Source: Enoplosus armatus (Eukaryota; Chordata; Actinopteri; Centrarchiformes; Enoplosidae). From it: a stretch of 64,000 nucleotides of DNA. The stretch covers positions 1,985,560 through 2,049,559 of the forward strand of contig NC_092187.1 of assembly GCF_043641665.1 (NCBI RefSeq). Reading direction: 5' to 3'. The notes under the pieces were generated by a model. It searched no databases. It saw nothing but the letters and a program-made list of their open reading frames with translations, and was not told the DNA's origin. Below are positions 1-11,739 of the stretch, piece by piece (the first letter of the stretch is position 1; the number at the start of each line of letters is the position of its first letter). The position numbers and the translations under genes are program-made.

Positions 1-1051
1 TAACAAACTGACTGACCACATGTCAGTTCATCGAAACGGATGTTTCTCAATTACAGATAACAGCTGGCAAAAATCGGTAAATACATTTAGCTGTGGCTTT
101 AGCTAAGGCTAGCTGTGGTTATTTGGCCATCGGGCTTAAACTTGATTTACCTCTCTTGCTTTAGCGAATGTGTCGGCTGTCTTTATGTGACAGATACTAC
201 AGTGTTACCACAGCTTGGGTTTTAGCCCAGTTTTTTTTTTTACACCCGGTTTTCAGAGAAATCTATTTCTATATAGTATTATGCATTTTTATACGGTAAA
301 ACGCAAGTTTGACCAAATGTGTTATTACTGTGTTTTGCCTTTTATAGGGCAGATTAGTCCAAAACACTCGTGAAAATGAAGTAGTGCATGTTCACTTACG
401 TCATACACTTTGTCTGACTGAGAGTAAATCCTATTTCTGTTAACACAGTGCTTCTCTTCCGTGTGCTTAAATGGGGATGCTGGCTTTCCAGCGGCAATTA
501 CATCATCCTTCTTGTAAAAGAACATATAGAAACATATCAGTGGGCCTACGACATTCATTGGTCACAGTGGTGGACTGACGGAGCATTCAGAAGCTTCGTA
601 AGGCGGATAACGGATTCCACGAACACACAGCCCTGCGTTCGTCGCGTCAAAATGGCAGGTTTGGGATTGGCACCTTTCTCCATTCTAACAAGAAATAACG
701 TGATTAAAAACTAGGAGAGAAAAAAAAAAAACATGAGTGGACTTTCCATCAACAGGCCACATGTACACAAAAACCATTACTATAGCAGGATTACAGGATG
801 ACACCATGATATAAATGCTATGACTGTAAAAATGCGTGTGTGGGAACATCACACGCTTTTTAAGGTTTTTTTTTTTTTTTTTTTTTTGTTAGATACTGTA
901 CATATACTGCCCACCAGTTAACCTTTATTTTGAAAATTCACCTGCAACTTCTCTGCCTTTCAGTCTTCTGTCTTTCTGTGTCTACATGTAAGTGCGTGTG
1001 TGTGTGTGTGTGTGTTTGGCACTACAACCATCACCTCCGTGCTCCCTCTAG
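1..1051. other. 3' flank / probable 3' UTR of the calcrl gene
   Basis: No coding exon is visible here. Immediately past the calcrl stop (minus strand) lies a short TG run near 993-1016. The first minus-strand AATAAA hexamer (plus-strand tttatt) is at 924-929, followed about 35 bases later by a 20-plus base A run (plus-strand T run near 867-889). This could mark the 3' end of the calcrl transcript, but the A run could equally be simple sequence. The rest (1-850) is AT-rich and unremarkable; its short ORFs have no recognisable features. Confidence 0.4.
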
Positions 1052-4000
1052 TCAGATGTTGACGCTCGCCAACTTGCTGAGCATGTCCGCCTCCCCGTTG
1101 CTGCACGTTTTGCTGTTCTCCTGCTGCCCGTTGGCTTTCTGCTCCATGGACGGGGACAAGAAGTTTTCGTCTTGCTCAGGAGGCGCCGGGGGCTGCTCCA
1201 AGTTGATGGTGGCGCGGCTGGTTTCCGTAATGGAGGAGTTGGTGTGGTAGCTAAAGTGGTTCTTGGTGATGGGCGTTTCTCCCCAGCCGGTTTTACCCCA
1301 GGCCGACTTCCACTGAGCCCACTTCCTCTGCAGCGCTGTCTGGGCCTGGACGTCAACAATGATAGTCAGGCAAGAATTTAAATCTCAGTATTTTATTTCT
1401 TTTCTAAATAAATGTCTATTGTATTGTTGCTCTAGAGTTTTGTTTAAGTAGCTTTAGACAACAGTTTACATTATCTGGGTCATAACATCTGATCCACCCA
1501 CCAGTCTCTGTTAGTTATTTTTTTTTTTATCAGTTTAGAGTATCTTTGAAACATTAAATATGATACCTCAGCATTGCAGAAACAGAATATGATTGCCACC
1601 AGGAGTCCCTGCAAAGTAATAGGACATCGATTCAATATTAATACAGAAACAGTCATATATCCTTAAGTAGTAGGATATAAATGGATCAGCGAGATCAGAC
1701 AGTTCAGTTTGATGTTGTTGCTTCAGGAAAGTGGCAGGAGTTTAATAGCATTTAATACAACCAACAGTAAAAAAACAGAAAAGGTTCATATTCATGAGGA
1801 AAAACGTGCAGATTATTAGTGCAAAATGCGTCACAGCTAACTTCACAGCAGGAGTTTGTTTAAAACAGCGACGTGAATCAATCTGAGTGAGTCTTTGAAT
1901 GTGCGGGTTATTGTTGGCCGTACCTGGAAGTGGCTGAAGATGTTTACAAAGAAATCATAGATGGCCCGGCTGATGAGTCCCTCGGGCCTCCAGGGGAACA
2001 GGATGAACTGGACTCCCAGCAGAGGGATGAGGATGAGGGTGGCCCTCACCGCCTTCATGTAGGCCGTGGACTCGGCGCAGTGGGTCTCTTTCAGCTTGGT
2101 GATCAGGACTCGGACGATGTTCAGGAGAAAGAAAAAGTTGACCTTGATGGATTGGTGGGGCGGATGGTGGGGCGAACAGATGGATCGGTGGATGAAATGG
2201 AAGCGGAGGAGAGGGGGTAATGTTACTGATACACAGTACGGTACTAAACTTGAAGGGAAGGCACATCTTTGCATATTACCTATAGAATTACAACGACGGG
2301 GCCTGAAGGCGGCACTGCAACAACACCTTCAAACACAGCGCACACTATATCGTTTGCTGACTTTTTGCTGTCAATTTCCTGACAATAGCGATGTTAAACC
2401 ACTTCAAGGCAAACGTTGTCGAATTTCCATATCAAAAAGCACGACCTCGCAAGTTCCAATTGAAGACGGCGTAGCACATTTTCACCAAAAAGTGAACACG
2501 GTCAAAGGAAAGAACCGCAAGTAAAGGTCAAAATGTGTCAGTGCTTTCACATCTCAGTGGCACATTAATATCAGTACTGTTTGGTCAGTGTGTTGCCGCT
2601 GAGCAGCCCTGCCAATAGAGGCGGTTACATTAGAAACTGACTAATAGCTGCCACTCGTGTGTTGGAAGCGACTGTGTATTTGCATCTACTGTACATCACA
2701 GTGTTCATTTGCATTATGAGTTTCAGCCAAAAGTCCTCAACCAGTCCGCCTTGTGTTGTCAGTGTTGTCAATTTCTTCTTCATTCCCCAGATGTAGACGA
2801 TGATCCGATGATGGAAGGAAACTCCGCTGATACTGACTTTTCACATAATATTCTTTATTTGCATCAAAGATCAGGATCAACAGGCATGCGCATCTTAACC
2901 TGGACAGCACCCGTAGCCGAATCAGTACTGCTGCCTCGAACACTGTTCAAGCTCGTCTTTTATACCTTTAGACATACATGGGGTCCTACTATAACACATG
3001 AGTCTGTAAACTTCCGTTTCCCATCTAGGGGTCAGGAAAAGAGACCTCTCAGAATGACCTTTCACATCCCTGACCTTAACCTCTATCTCGTGACTCCCAT
3101 ATTCCAAGGAAGTCCATGTCAAGACTAACTAGACTAACTAGTAATTAATCTTATTTATATGGGGCCCCAACATCTGCTAGCTGTCTTCCTGGAACACTGC
3201 ATAGTAGCAACTTTGTGTTGCATACCATTTTATGAAAAGACTACTTTTACAATTAGTATCAAATAATACACATCATCAGCAAGCACTTGAAAAGCAGGTA
3301 CACGTCCGTCTTGATGCTACATTTTGAATGAACGCGATCGCTTGATCGGACCGTTTCAAAGTAATCCCGAGTGATAAAGGGGAATTCATGAATTACTCAC
3401 AAGCAGTGCGGCTTGAATGGGCCCATGAATGATGTAGAGCAGGTGTGTGTGTGAGCTGATCCAGCACCTAAAACAAACGCACAGAGCGGGAAAAAGGGTG
3501 AGCGACAGCGAGCTTTCACGTGCACAGTGACAGAAAAGGCCCGGGGGCTTCATTAAGGCCTGAATCACTCATCGTTACACTCAGCGAGCCGCGCAAATAC
3601 TGCCACCACTTGGTGGAGGCAAATCAATATCTTTCAGAAAAAAAAAAGGCTTATATCACAGCAGACCTGGGCTTCGCAGGAGAACAGTAAACACACTACG
3701 TCTTACTTGTCGTTGAAGAAGAGGCCGCGAGCCACGGCGTACGTGACGGCAGGGATGACGGGAAAACCTTTGGCAAAGAGGGAGAAACGCGAACAGAAAT
3801 GTCAGACGGACGTCCTGGATCACCCTGGAGACAGTTTCGCGGTTTCGCAGAGGTCATGCATTGCTGACTTTTCATGAAGGTAACGTATCCGCGCGGTACT
3901 TAAACGTGGTCTCCGTGGACAAATCGTTTGAATCCCCTGGGCCGTCTGCGCTGAAACACAAAAGGAAAGACCCTCCCGACTCACCCCATCCCACGACGTA

Positions 4001-6942
4001 GTACCAGAAGAGCTGCTGCTCCCCGACAAAGACGGCCACTATGATGAGCGTGTGGAGGTAGATGCCCTCACACAGCATCCAGAAGTAGTTGGAAGTGGAC
4101 GTGTACTGAGTCAGCACGGCCAGGACCTTACAGCTCACCTGAGGAAGGACAGGAAGCGGTTAAGGCAGATTTGAACCCACAGGGAATATAACGAAGTCTG
4201 CACCAAGCTATGGATCATAATAATGAGCACACCGTTAAGTTAAGCGTAGGACTTCTTTTTTTCTTTTTTTTTTAACTGAAATTCGTTCGTGTAATGAAAT
4301 AAAATGACAGATGAAAGATAAAGTCAGTGGCTCACGGGGTTGCTGGCATTTATGGCTTGGTTATTGGCCACATTGAGCGAGAGCCACATTATAGTGACAA
4401 TGGAGTTCAAGATGAAGGAGAGAAACATGTTCTTGTGGAGGGAGATTCTCTGGCAGCTGAGACTCCTGAAAGAGAGAACACGGACGGAGAGGGGGAGGGA
4501 AGGTATGTCAGTTCAGGCTTCTTTGGATTCTTTTTAACGGCTTACACAAACATTTTTGCACTGAAATTGCCAAAGCTGAGAGTCTGAGCCAGAATTCAAC
4601 ATCAATTAAAATCTGAACATACAATTTACCCCCCCCCCCCACACACACACACACAATGGAAGCCATTTTAGAATGGGAATGACACTGACCATACCAGTTG
4701 TAATTATATTGGTCTCCATACAAGCAGCTTATAGCAGTTTCTAAGCCATTTTCTTTCCTCTCACCCCCTGCACGAGACTGGGGGGGGGCCTGAGCAGCTC
4801 CTTCAGCACCCAGACTGTCACACCCGTTCATTCCTGCGGCTATAAGACTGTTTAACTGCACGTAAATCTGCACAATTTGTACAAACGTTACATATATTTT
4901 TCCGTGTATATATTTATTTTTGTCCCCCATATTTTTTTGGATCTGTATTTATTATTTGTATATAGTTTTTTCTTCTAAGTCTTATTGACACCGTGCTTGT
5001 CCGCTGTGTGTTTCTGCACCTTTCTGTCTTTGCTGCTGCGAGGTGTAAATTTCCCCCGCTGTGGGATTGATAAAAAGTCTGAGTCTAAGTCTAAGTAAAA
5101 AAGTAAGAGAAGCATCTGAAGGCCGTCGGAGAGCTGATGTGACTCACTTGAAGTAGGAGAAGATGATCAGACAGATGATCAGGGAGACTATAGACAGGCC
5201 ATGACCCACCATGGCCAGGTAGTAGAGACTGTAGGCAAACTGCAGGGACAAAAAGAATTAAAAAAATAAAAAAAAATCACCACTTCATGAGGACGGTTAT
5301 ATTACAGTAAAGCAGTTATAGTGGGAAAATTCAGAAAAGAAAGTTGTTTCCTGAATGGCCATGGGTTTGATGCACTGAAGAAAAGAATCACATTGATTGA
5401 TGTCACGGCAACTAAATGAGATTCATGGGACAATGTCCAAGACAAGCTTCACGGAGACCGTTCCTACAGAAATATCCGTCCGCCCTCCAGGTGGAACGAA
5501 GCCCAAATGACTTGCATGTGACATGAGGTGGGGTTTGCATCAGTCTGCTTGAAAGGGGACTAAGAGCCGCGTTCTTTGGTTATGACACGACTCTGGTTTG
5601 GTCAAAGGAGCCAAAACTAAATGTGTTTTCAACGGTTCCCGACATACATCTCACACACAGCAGTTCCACGTCATTGTGTTTTACCTTGAGTTTGTCTTTG
5701 GTGTAGGCCTGACACTGGGTGTAGTTAGTCCAGACCCTGTTGCTCTCTGGGTGGTGGAACCACTGGCCATCAGGATTGCACACTTTAGTAACCTTCTCTG
5801 TTGAAGACGACATTATAACTATACGACTTCAGGTGCCAAACAGACACTGCAAAGCTATTAAGTAAACTATAATTTGCAAATGTTTCTGTGCATTGGTGAA
5901 TATATGTGAGGGAGAGCCACCCCCCCCCCTCCCCCCTCTTTGCAATTACACAAACAGCAAAAAACAAACAAACAGTTAATCTGAAGTGAAAATAAATAAA
6001 AAACTGACTTGCTAGAGTAAAAGTGCATATCAATACAAACAGACGGACAACAAACAGACAGTATTGCATATGTTGTGTGTGAGTGTGTGTTAAGGCCTCA
6101 CCAGCAGGGTCGAAATCAAAAAAGTATTCAGGACACATCTGCATGACCGTCCCCGGAGCTGAGTCCCCCCAGCACAGCCAGCCGTCCCATGTGCGGTTAC
6201 AGTAAGTGCCTACAGAGGGCAGTACGGACACGAGATTGAAATAGAGCAACCGTGTAAACCTTCCCCCGCCTCTAGTCTCAGAGCGACGTGCGCGCAGGTG
6301 AGGCACCTAATCCCGCTACGCTTCAAAAGACCTTCTTTGCAGTAGATTGCTTGTTTGTAAGAAGTGCTAATTCCATAAATAGCACTGCGTGTTCTGCACA
6401 GTCCTGCATATTTGTTTGGTTGTTGACGTTTGAGTTCCTACAGGTGGTGCTGTTTGTCTGTTCAGCCACTGGGCCCCCCCTGCTCATGCCAGCCACCCAC
6501 TTCTTCTTCTGTTTAAATGACATAAAGCACAAGATGTTTCAGCCGCCGCATGTTTAGAACAGCAAAAAAACAGTAAAAGCTGGTTATATCAAATATGAAA
6601 TATTTCTCAATTTCGCCAAAACTGAAGTCTGCTGTAATGCATTGTCCCTCCCACAACCTTTTAAGTGTTTAATAAACTCCCCCCCCCCTTGCAGGATGAA
6701 TCATAGAAATGATCTATTCAAGGTAAATGCTGTGTTCCACTGATGTAGACGACGTGTCTGACCGCACTTGGCCCACAACAGAGCTCGTCAACAATAGACG
6801 GAAACCTGCCGGTACCAGGTTGCACTGTGGCATGTTGGGAAACGGAGCGCAAAATAACATTTCAAAGGCAGCGAAGGACCGAGCGGGAGTAACAGCCACT
6901 GGGAAAGAGACAAAGGGCAGGTTTCCTTTCTTTCAGACTCAC

Positions 6943-6979
<37 letters not shown>

Positions 6980-7995
6980 GTGCGCACACAGTGGAAACTG
7001 TTAACTGCATTTAACTAAATCCGCATATATCTAATGAGCTGAACACTGAGCCTCCTATGCCGAGCGGAGGAGAAACGCAACAAAGACGCCATTTGAAATA
7101 CATGCGCGTGAAATGATTCAGCGGTAAACTAACAATTAGCTCATTCGCCTTCATTTCCACCACGTTAAAGCAACGACGGCCGCTAGTGAAGCCGTTGGCT
7201 CAGTGTGTTACTCTGGTGACTCCCAGGTGTAGATCCAAATAGACACCGTGGCAGGCAGCAACGCAGGCCACTAATTGTCCTAAACCCCCCCCCACACAGA
7301 TCTTTCATGAATAAAGAACATTTTATTCTATTTTACTGCTTTAGAATTGTATTAATAATCCATCCAATATTTAATAGTTAGGGTTAGGGTGACGTTCATA
7401 TCGACCGCCGACGTGAAAGTCATACTTTTCCCTCCTTTTCACATCTTCGTCGTGGATCCCGGCGCGACAGCAAAAATAAGAGCCCGTGGAATTAACGGCA
7501 AGGCTACCGAAGCAGTTTTAAAGGACATCCTGTAATTCATTTCGTCACTTATCAACTATTCAGCTCAAGCGATTCAATTTGCAGAGGGAGGCTGTTATCA
7601 GCTGAACTGGGAATAAACAGAACGATAGGTGCAGCCTCATTCACCTTCTTCTGTACGTGATGGATCGTGGATTATCTTCAGGTAGCACTCGAATTGAGCG
7701 GCCAGGATCTGGTGTCGGGACTTCCCCAGTACGGTGGATACGTTGCTGAAATTTTCCTGCTGCTCCTCCTCCACTGCCTCCTCAACGGCCACCATGGACC
7801 CCACATCCTCAGACTGGGAGACCTGGGCACAAATGATTTCTTGTTAAGACTCAAATATCACTTTACGTTACATTAGTAATCTTATCTGCTCTGCCCGGTC
7901 TGCTTGTGTTTTCTCCTCCTGTCTTCTTCCTTGGTGTCTCTCAGCTCCCTTATGGTCTCCTGGTTCAACCTACTTAGTGTACACATCCAGGGTGT

Positions 7996-8039
<44 letters not shown>

Positions 8040-8163
8040 CAGTAATTAGCTAATGAAAAGAAGAGAGCTTTGCAGCCACACACACACACACACACGTGAT
8101 CGCACTCACCTCTGTGCCCAACGCCAGCGCAACTATCAGTGAGAGTGTCAGGGTCCTCCACAT
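1052..8163 (-). CDS. calcrl: Calcitonin receptor-like receptor (CALCRL/CLR family class B GPCR), complete, 12 coding exons
   Basis: Seven-transmembrane peptide-hormone receptor of the plasma membrane. CALCRL proteins pair with RAMPs to bind CGRP and adrenomedullin and signal mainly through Gs/cAMP. Coding exons, 5' to 3' on the minus strand: 8110-8163, 7645-7822, 6102-6209, 5685-5797, 5148-5239, 4336-4465, 3985-4138, 3707-3767, 3401-3467, 1924-2142, 1567-1608, 1052-1345. All introns are GT-AG and all junctions keep frame, giving 503 aa (human CALCRL is 461). Exon 1 encodes the signal peptide [18 protein letters not shown]. The ectodomain (about 19-151) has the six family cysteines, the [11 protein letters not shown] block and WTNYTQC. 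The membrane core holds [11 protein letters not shown], the [16 protein letters not shown] block, [24 protein letters not shown] and FPWRPEG. The VANNQA and NP-VSCK stretches and HGPIQAALL favour CALCRL over CALCR. The tail is longer than in human. Which teleost paralogue this is cannot be settled here. A splice acceptor directly before the ATG (8168-8170) implies at least one upstream non-coding exon. Confidence 0.93.
4629..4655. repeat. Poly-C followed by (AC)n microsatellite
   Basis: A run of about ten C is followed by about eight AC units within a calcrl intron, just upstream of the LINE tail. Confidence 0.85.
4755..5095 (+). mobile_element. 3' end of a fish non-LTR retrotransposon (L2/Rex-like LINE) inside a calcrl intron
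   Basis: The stretch near 4829-4858 reads [10 protein letters not shown], the C-terminal motif found at the end of the reverse-transcriptase ORF in many fish LINEs. It is followed by an AT-rich 3' UTR and ends in the characteristic tail ttcccccgctgtgggattga (5051-5070), then a short direct repeat of the type (GTCTAA)n. The copy is 5'-truncated, plus-strand, and antisense to calcrl between its coding exons 5 and 6. The left boundary is approximate. Family assignment rests on remembered tail and C-terminus motifs, not on a search. Confidence 0.72.
6945..6975. repeat. (TC)n microsatellite
   Basis: About 14 perfect TC units lie in the large calcrl intron between coding exons 2 and 3 (6210-7644). 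The rest of that intron holds C-tracts and no recognisable exon. Confidence 0.9.
7999..8038. repeat. (GT)n microsatellite
   Basis: About 19 GT units in the first coding intron of calcrl. A separate (CA)n run follows at about 8077-8095, so the two are complementary and could pair as a hairpin around a 40-base loop. Confidence 0.9.
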
Positions 8164-8489
8164 GTTTCTAAAAGGGAAACAGGAACAACAATGCAATTCA
8201 TTTTCCCATCCACACGCTCTTACATGTGAGAAGCTGCTCTGCATTCCAAAACTGAGGTTCTCGCAATAAACAAACATTCTACACAGCATTACACAAACAG
8301 GACTAAGGGTCCACAGCCACGCTAGCAGCTCTGTGAGACTGTACTTAAGGACAGTGGTGTTTTTGGCATGCTCACATCTGCTAATTATCGCTAAGCACAA
8401 AGCGCGGCAGAAGTTGATGGGGAACGTCATTCGTTCCGCGGGTTATTTGATCATCAGCCCGAAGACAAATGAAAAGCGGACCTGATGAT

Positions 8490-8600
8490 CGCTAAAGATG
8501 TTACAACTCATTCCTGAGGGGGATGAATGTCTACGCCACATTTCATGCCAACCCATCCAACAGTTGTTGAGATGTCCGTCAGTCTGGACCACAGTGTTAG
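8490..8600 (+). repeat. Fragment of a common fish interspersed repeat
   Basis: The text here (CTCATTCCTGAGGGG, then TTTCATGCCAACCCATCCA and CAGTTGTTGAGATGTC, ending AGTCTGGACCA) matches, from memory, a very widespread teleost interspersed repeat. It contains no ORF and its ends are approximate. Confidence 0.55.
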
Positions 8601-11154
8601 ACTAAAGCTTGTGTGAGTGCATTGTCTTTCAAGTGCGCTTAAGTATGTTTATTTACAGCATGTGTATTTTCCTCATCTATCAGGACAGGAAGTTCACGCC
8701 CCCCCCCCCACCAGCCAGCCATTCTTCTCCGCTGTCCCACTCGGGGTCACAGAAACAGATGTGCGTTTGTTATTATTTTGGGGGCGAAAGGGCAGCAAGC
8801 TGCCTTCAGTGTTTCCTCGTTAATAAGCCTGAAATAAATACTCGGCGCAAGGAGGCATAAGAGCGTGAGGCGACAACGGCTGAGGCTCTAAAAACCAAAC
8901 GCGCGCGACAAAAGGCGTCTCTTCGGTGGGGAAACATGGTGGGCTTTAATCTACCCGCGAGGGAGGACGCTGACGTCGGAGCGTTCGGACCTCATGGCCA
9001 GCATGACATGACACTTGTTTGTAAATGCAATAAAAAGTCACGACGTCAGACGCTCATTTCAGGTGTCAGTGAAATGCACGCGCTACTGTGCAGCTTGCTC
9101 GACCGTGACAAAGAGTCAGTTAGTAGTAAACTCCGGCCTTCTCTTTGGAATTGGTTGCAAATGATGAGCACGACTCTGAAAAGCCGAATTTGTCTCCACA
9201 GCAGTATTCATTTCAGCATCTTTCATCTTTCATGATTTCAAATTCACGTTCAGCAGACGTGCGTTCAATATTCAAACCAAACAATAATATACAGAATCTT
9301 TTTAAAAGCTAAAAAGCTAAAAGTTGAATTGTGAAAGAGAACTGTAGAACCTATCCAAAGATGCCAAACATATCAACTGAATCACAGGGACGCACATTGA
9401 GAAAGTGCTCACATAAAAAAATTAAGATTTATGGGTCTGACATTGTCGAACTGCAGGGGAAAACATGTGGTATCTAGATACCTGCGAAGGAAACGTAAGT
9501 GGAATATTGGAAACATTAGGGCTCAAGCGATTCAAGGCCAGACAGGCAGCCAGTTCGAATGTTTAAAGCAGTTACAGCACATATTCGTGCCAAGAAAGCT
9601 CTTCTTTGAGTCCAAAGCAACGAAAACAAAAGTTTGACAGCTGAGAGTTGCAGGACATGAGAGATGGAAAATGAAATGCGCGTCGTGGGCGTGAGGGTTT
9701 TTTTTCCCAGGGAACCCATGCAAAATCATTCTTTGTTTGAACTTCCTGTTTTTCTTTTTGTCTCTTTCTGCCTCTACTCGCGCCGGATTTAACCGACACA
9801 GAGCACTTCAATAAATGATGTTTCAGCGAGCGCTTAAAGCAGAACTGAACGCATAACGCTCAGCGGTTTTGTGTCGTGTCTCGTACCCGAAGGGAGCCAC
9901 GTGAAAAAGGTTGCGCAGAGGCGAGCTCCTTTGACTCGCCCCAACGCACAGAGCTGATTGTTAAAACATTTGCAGTGAACAACTTGTCAGTGCTGAAGAA
10001 ATTCAATATTCACGTGGAGCCAACCTTTCAGCAATTGTTTGCGGTGACTCAAAGATACGTTCAACGGCTACAACCCCGTCTTAGGAGACATCGCGGCTAC
10101 TGGGGCCGACCAATAACGGCTGGGCCTGGCGACCGCACACAGCACCGCATGAACAAACCCAAGGCAAGGTGAGTAGTTTGCCAGCTAACGTGATAAATAA
10201 TGTAACGACGTTAAGGGATGGCACTGTTCCATTTAGGTGCGAGCGAGCGAGCATGCGCGACTAAGGCCCCCCGAAACTGACGCACCAATACAGATAGAGG
10301 TCCACATTCGTTAGTGCTGTGCTTTCGCTGCCATTCCGGGTGAAAATGTGAACAAAGTCTATTGAATTCACATTATATTAAATTGACATGTTCTTTGTCT
10401 GAGCGAGAAGGTGAAATGTTGGCGCGTTCACATGTTCATGCTGATTCTTTGTCTGTTGTTCTCTGCCCTAAATGAACAGTGTTGCTGATGTCTCTGTAAT
10501 GGTTAATCCACCAGTATGTGCAAGCCGAGCTCTTTAATCAAAATGATATCTTTAACGCTAAAATAGAATTATTGTTGTTATCCATGAATTCTCAAATTTA
10601 CCGTTTTACAAAAAAGCAGAAAAAAATAGTAAAGCACGTTATTATTTTTTTGATTGAGATGCCAAATTACAGTTATTTACTTGCATTCCTGAACAGAAAC
10701 CAGTGAATAAGGACTATTTAGTTGTTCCAGTTTGTTCTTTGCCTAATAAATAACAATACACCTTTTAGTTTGAAACAAGTTTTTGACGGATTTCTAAAAT
10801 ATTTGTGTTTTTCTCATTTTTATGACAGGTGGTCTAATACATTTCTTAAGCGCTGTATGAGTTTCAAGCCCCTCATCAACGCAGGTAAGACCCAAGATAA
10901 CCCAAAAGATGTCATTTGTGCGTCCTCGTCCTTGCTGCTGAACACGCGGCACTGTGACATATTTTCCCGTGGACTGCGGTTTCTGTGGGCGACGGCAACC
11001 GTACAACACAGAGACACTCACAGACACCCAGGAACAGACATTTATGATTACAGTTCCATTCAGTACGAAAGTCAACAATGAACGCCTTCGTATCTGTTAT
11101 GCACACAGTTGCCTCCAAAATATTGTTCCCGATCAGGACATTGTAAAGCCAAGG

Positions 11155-11183
<29 letters not shown>
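11155..11183. repeat. (CA)n microsatellite
   Basis: About 13 nearly perfect CA units in intergenic DNA. Confidence 0.9.
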
Positions 11184-11186
<3 letters not shown>

Positions 11187-11702
11187 ATTATAATACCTTG
11201 GCAGCGCTCGCTGTATGCCATTATCACCAACCAACACTGCACACAATCTATCTGTGAACGGCGGCCAAGTCGTTTGGTTCGTCTTCGTTTTCCGGTAACA
11301 ATAGAAACTCAAAAGGTTGCTGCATTTGTCACTTCCTTTGTCCCCGTCTTCCTGTCCCTTATTGTCTCCAGGGTCATCCCCTCTAATCATTAAGCAAAGG
11401 GATCCAGAGTGCCAGCCATGAGTGAGATACTAATTGATGATAATTGATAATAATTGATCTTTAAATGCCAATAAAATAAATGTACACACACTAAATCCGT
11501 GCACATATTTGAGCTTGTTGATTTGTAGGAGTGTGTGTGTGTGTGTGTACGTGACAAAGTGTGTGTTTGATCTGTGTGTCTGCCTCCCGTTTCTTCTCCG
11601 TGTTGAGATGTGTGTCTGTGTTTTCATCGTTCTCTGGATAATCTTCTTTTCTGTGTTCAGACATTCTCTCCCGTGGGGGGCTCAAGGAATTTAAACTCAG
11701 GT

Positions 11703-11706
<4 letters not shown>

Positions 11707-11738
<32 letters not shown>
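11707..11738. repeat. (CA)n microsatellite
   Basis: About 16 perfect CA units in intergenic DNA. Confidence 0.9.

Positions 11739-11739
<1 letters not shown>

Noticed and set aside
1048..1359. 103-aa minus-strand ORF ([12 protein letters not shown]...)
   Set aside because: It is a frame shadow of the calcrl last coding exon, which reads in another frame from 1345 to 1052.
7374..7394. Telomere-like TTAGGG repeats (also CCCTAA near 39152)
   Set aside because: Only two units each, which is expected by chance in this much sequence.
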